Positions 62,336 through 64,000 of a DNA stretch of 64,000 nt are shown here, piece after piece. The stretch spans positions 77,955,343 to 78,019,342 of the forward strand of contig NC_021674.1 of NCBI RefSeq assembly GCF_000247815.1, written 5' to 3'. The position numbers were made by a program, and so were the translations under genes. Position 1 is the first letter of the stretch; the number at the start of each line of letters is the position of its first letter. Source of the stretch: Ficedula albicollis. Its lineage: Eukaryota > Chordata > Aves > Passeriformes > Muscicapidae. The notes under the pieces were generated by a model. That model was given only the letters and a program-made list of their open reading frames with translations, was not told where the DNA came from and made no database searches.

Positions 62336-64000
62336 TACCCAACATTATCTAACCTCTGCTGGGGCCAGTTGCATTGTTTTAGTTAGGCATATACCATATA
62401 CTTTGAAGAAGATGTTATACAAGCAGGTTTTTCCCTTTGTTTATGTTTCCCCATATTTCCAATTTAATGTTTTAAGCTTATCCCCACAAATTTGAAAACA
62501 TTCCCACAAATTTGAAAACATTTCCACATTTTGGAAAATTCAGCAGGAAATTGCTTAGTATATTAGCAGTAACAATGTTCTGGCCTTAGAGAAATTAAGT
62601 TTCAGATATTTTTGTTATGAGGAAAAAATCTTTTATGTCCATGCCTATGCAAAATGCTTTCCATCAAGGGCAGCTGGGGTAAAAATAGGTATGAATCTGA
62701 CTCGAGAAAGTGAAAACTGTATATAAATCCTAGGTCCAGACACTCATAAATGGGAAGTATTTCATCATTAATTCTTACATGGGAGCCAAACAAGTGCTCT
62801 CATAATTCTTCCTCAAGCATGGTTACAAATGCAAACCATCTGGAACTTGTTTTGCCTAGAAGTAAATTACTTTCTCACATAGTGAACTGTCAAAAAGATA
62901 GACTGATTTGTAGGGTATTTTAAATATTAGCTCAGGAGTTGAGGCGTTGGGTCAAATCTTTTCTCTGACATGGATTGCCTTTGTGATCTTTGGCATTTGA
63001 CATAAATCGAGGTATCAGGAAAGGACTTAACATGCCTAAGTTGTGATCTAAAGGCCACTTCATTCTGGAAGGACTTGTACACTGCAGATGTCATTATTTT
63101 CGCTTTTAGAGTTCCTAGAAATGACATATATGCATATTGGCAGAGGTGAATACACTCCACCTATCTCAGCTTATGGCTTAGACTTAATATTCATGGCTAC
63201 AAGTTGTCCTATATAGTTTGGCAAGTATTCAAAGGCTAGAAGTCTGTCTGCCTAAGCCCTCTGTCTGGCCAATGTACTCTAGAGCATTCCTAACACCTTC
63301 TACAGGACCAAAAAAACTTCATATAAACTAATGTGATTCATTAGTTTCTTTAAAAATGTAGGAAATAAGACAATAGCGGAATATTCCCATGCTCCTTGTC
63401 TTCACTTTAAGTGTGCTGGTGTTCAGTCTTCTTATCTAGTTGTGTTGGTGCATTGGGAATCATCTGCAGGAAGCTGAATCACCTCTGGGAGATGTCCTGC
63501 TCTTTCCTTTGCCTAGAGTCTACAGTCACTAGTGGAAGTGTACCAAACCATTACAAGTTACATAAACATTGGTATGAAGCATTCAACCATACTGATTCCC
63601 CTAGCAAAATACCAGCATTTCAAATTTCACCCTGCAGCTCTTGGCCTCTCCAGGTGTGGCTCAGCATCTCCACGGGTGGCAGCAATTCATTCCAGCTGCC
63701 AGGCCCATCACTGGCAGCCCACTGGAAATCTGCTCTGGAAATCTGCTTGATACCAAAAGTGTGCATGTTTAGCACAGGATCTGTCATGTGCCCTAAGTAC
63801 AGGATCATAGAGGAGATGAAAAGCAGGTATTCCTGTATGTAACCTTATTTACACATAAAGCATCCTTGCTGGTGCTATGATTAGGTTAATTTGACAGGAG
63901 TGCATCACAATTTTTAGGAACTTATTGTGATTGCTTTCATACATATTTTATTTGATTCATGTTTTTGATTTGTTTAACAAATAAGCTGTTCAGGCAAATT
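62336..64000. other. AT-rich non-coding DNA, no gene recognised
   Basis: A 143-codon plus-strand frame (63411-63842) is the longest non-repeat frame here. It has no recognisable domain, a strong antisense frame overlaps it, and composition is locally GC-richer, so I do not call it. A small duplication 'cccacaaatttgaaaacatt' (20-base period) occurs at about 62483-62525. Confidence 0.55.
62483..62525. repeat. Short tandem duplication, 20-base unit
   Basis: 'cccacaaatttgaaaacatt' occurs at 62483 and 62503 head to tail, followed by a partial third 'tccaca.tttggaaaa'. Confidence 0.85.

Noticed and set aside
63411..63842. 143-codon plus-strand frame near the window end
   Set aside because: No recognisable domain, an antisense frame overlaps it, and no splice or promoter context can be judged. 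Not enough to call a gene.

Overview
This is vertebrate nuclear DNA, almost certainly from a bird. It is AT-rich and has no operon-like or densely coding organisation. It carries several fragments of CR1 LINEs, including recognisable 3' ends near 24.3 kb and 53.4 kb, plus long terminal repeats of two families I recognise as bird-type endogenous retroviral LTRs (near 41 kb and 62.2 kb). No protein-coding gene, tRNA, rRNA, CRISPR array or prokaryotic system can be supported. The open reading frames present are short chance frames, frames through repeats (poly-Gly/poly-Pro in G tracts, a four-residue repeat in the CCTT tract), or frames inside LINE/LTR fossils. The window reads as an intergenic desert or part of a very large intron.

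Layout: 1-8.5 kb is unique AT-rich DNA with one old CR1/L3-like fossil (6.4-6.7 kb). 8.5-9.5 kb holds two local tandem duplications. 9.5-16.9 kb is unique DNA with small microsatellites. 16,912-17,516 is an uninterrupted 605-base G tract. 17.5-24.4 kb holds two CR1 fragments and an embedded 26-base match to an Illumina paired-end adapter (23,477-23,502). 24.4-34.4 kb is unique DNA with a GC-rich island at 26.9-27.3 kb and a nested tandem duplication at 27.8 kb. 34.4-36.8 kb is a cluster of tandem duplications: a 91-base unit twice, a ~718-base unit twice, and a ~100-base unit three times. 40,832-41,673 is a solo LTR with a probable target-site duplication. 49.7-54.3 kb holds a CR1/L3-like fossil, 56/89-base duplications, a 754-base pure CCTT/GGAA microsatellite, a CR1 3' end and a perfect 180-base tandem duplication. 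54.3-59.6 kb is unique and includes a cluster of POU/SOX/homeodomain-like motifs at 57.8 kb. 59,643-60,362 is a second pure G tract (720 bases). 62.1-62.3 kb is a fragment of a second LTR family.

No genes here work together as a system, and I found no undescribed coding system. The points that most deserve checking concern sequence integrity (adapter in the assembly, two perfect G tracts of hundreds of bases, many near-identical tandem duplications). After those come real-biology candidates: the very long GGAA array, the solo LTR and a possible enhancer. Family assignments were made by eye from remembered consensus sequences, not by a database search.
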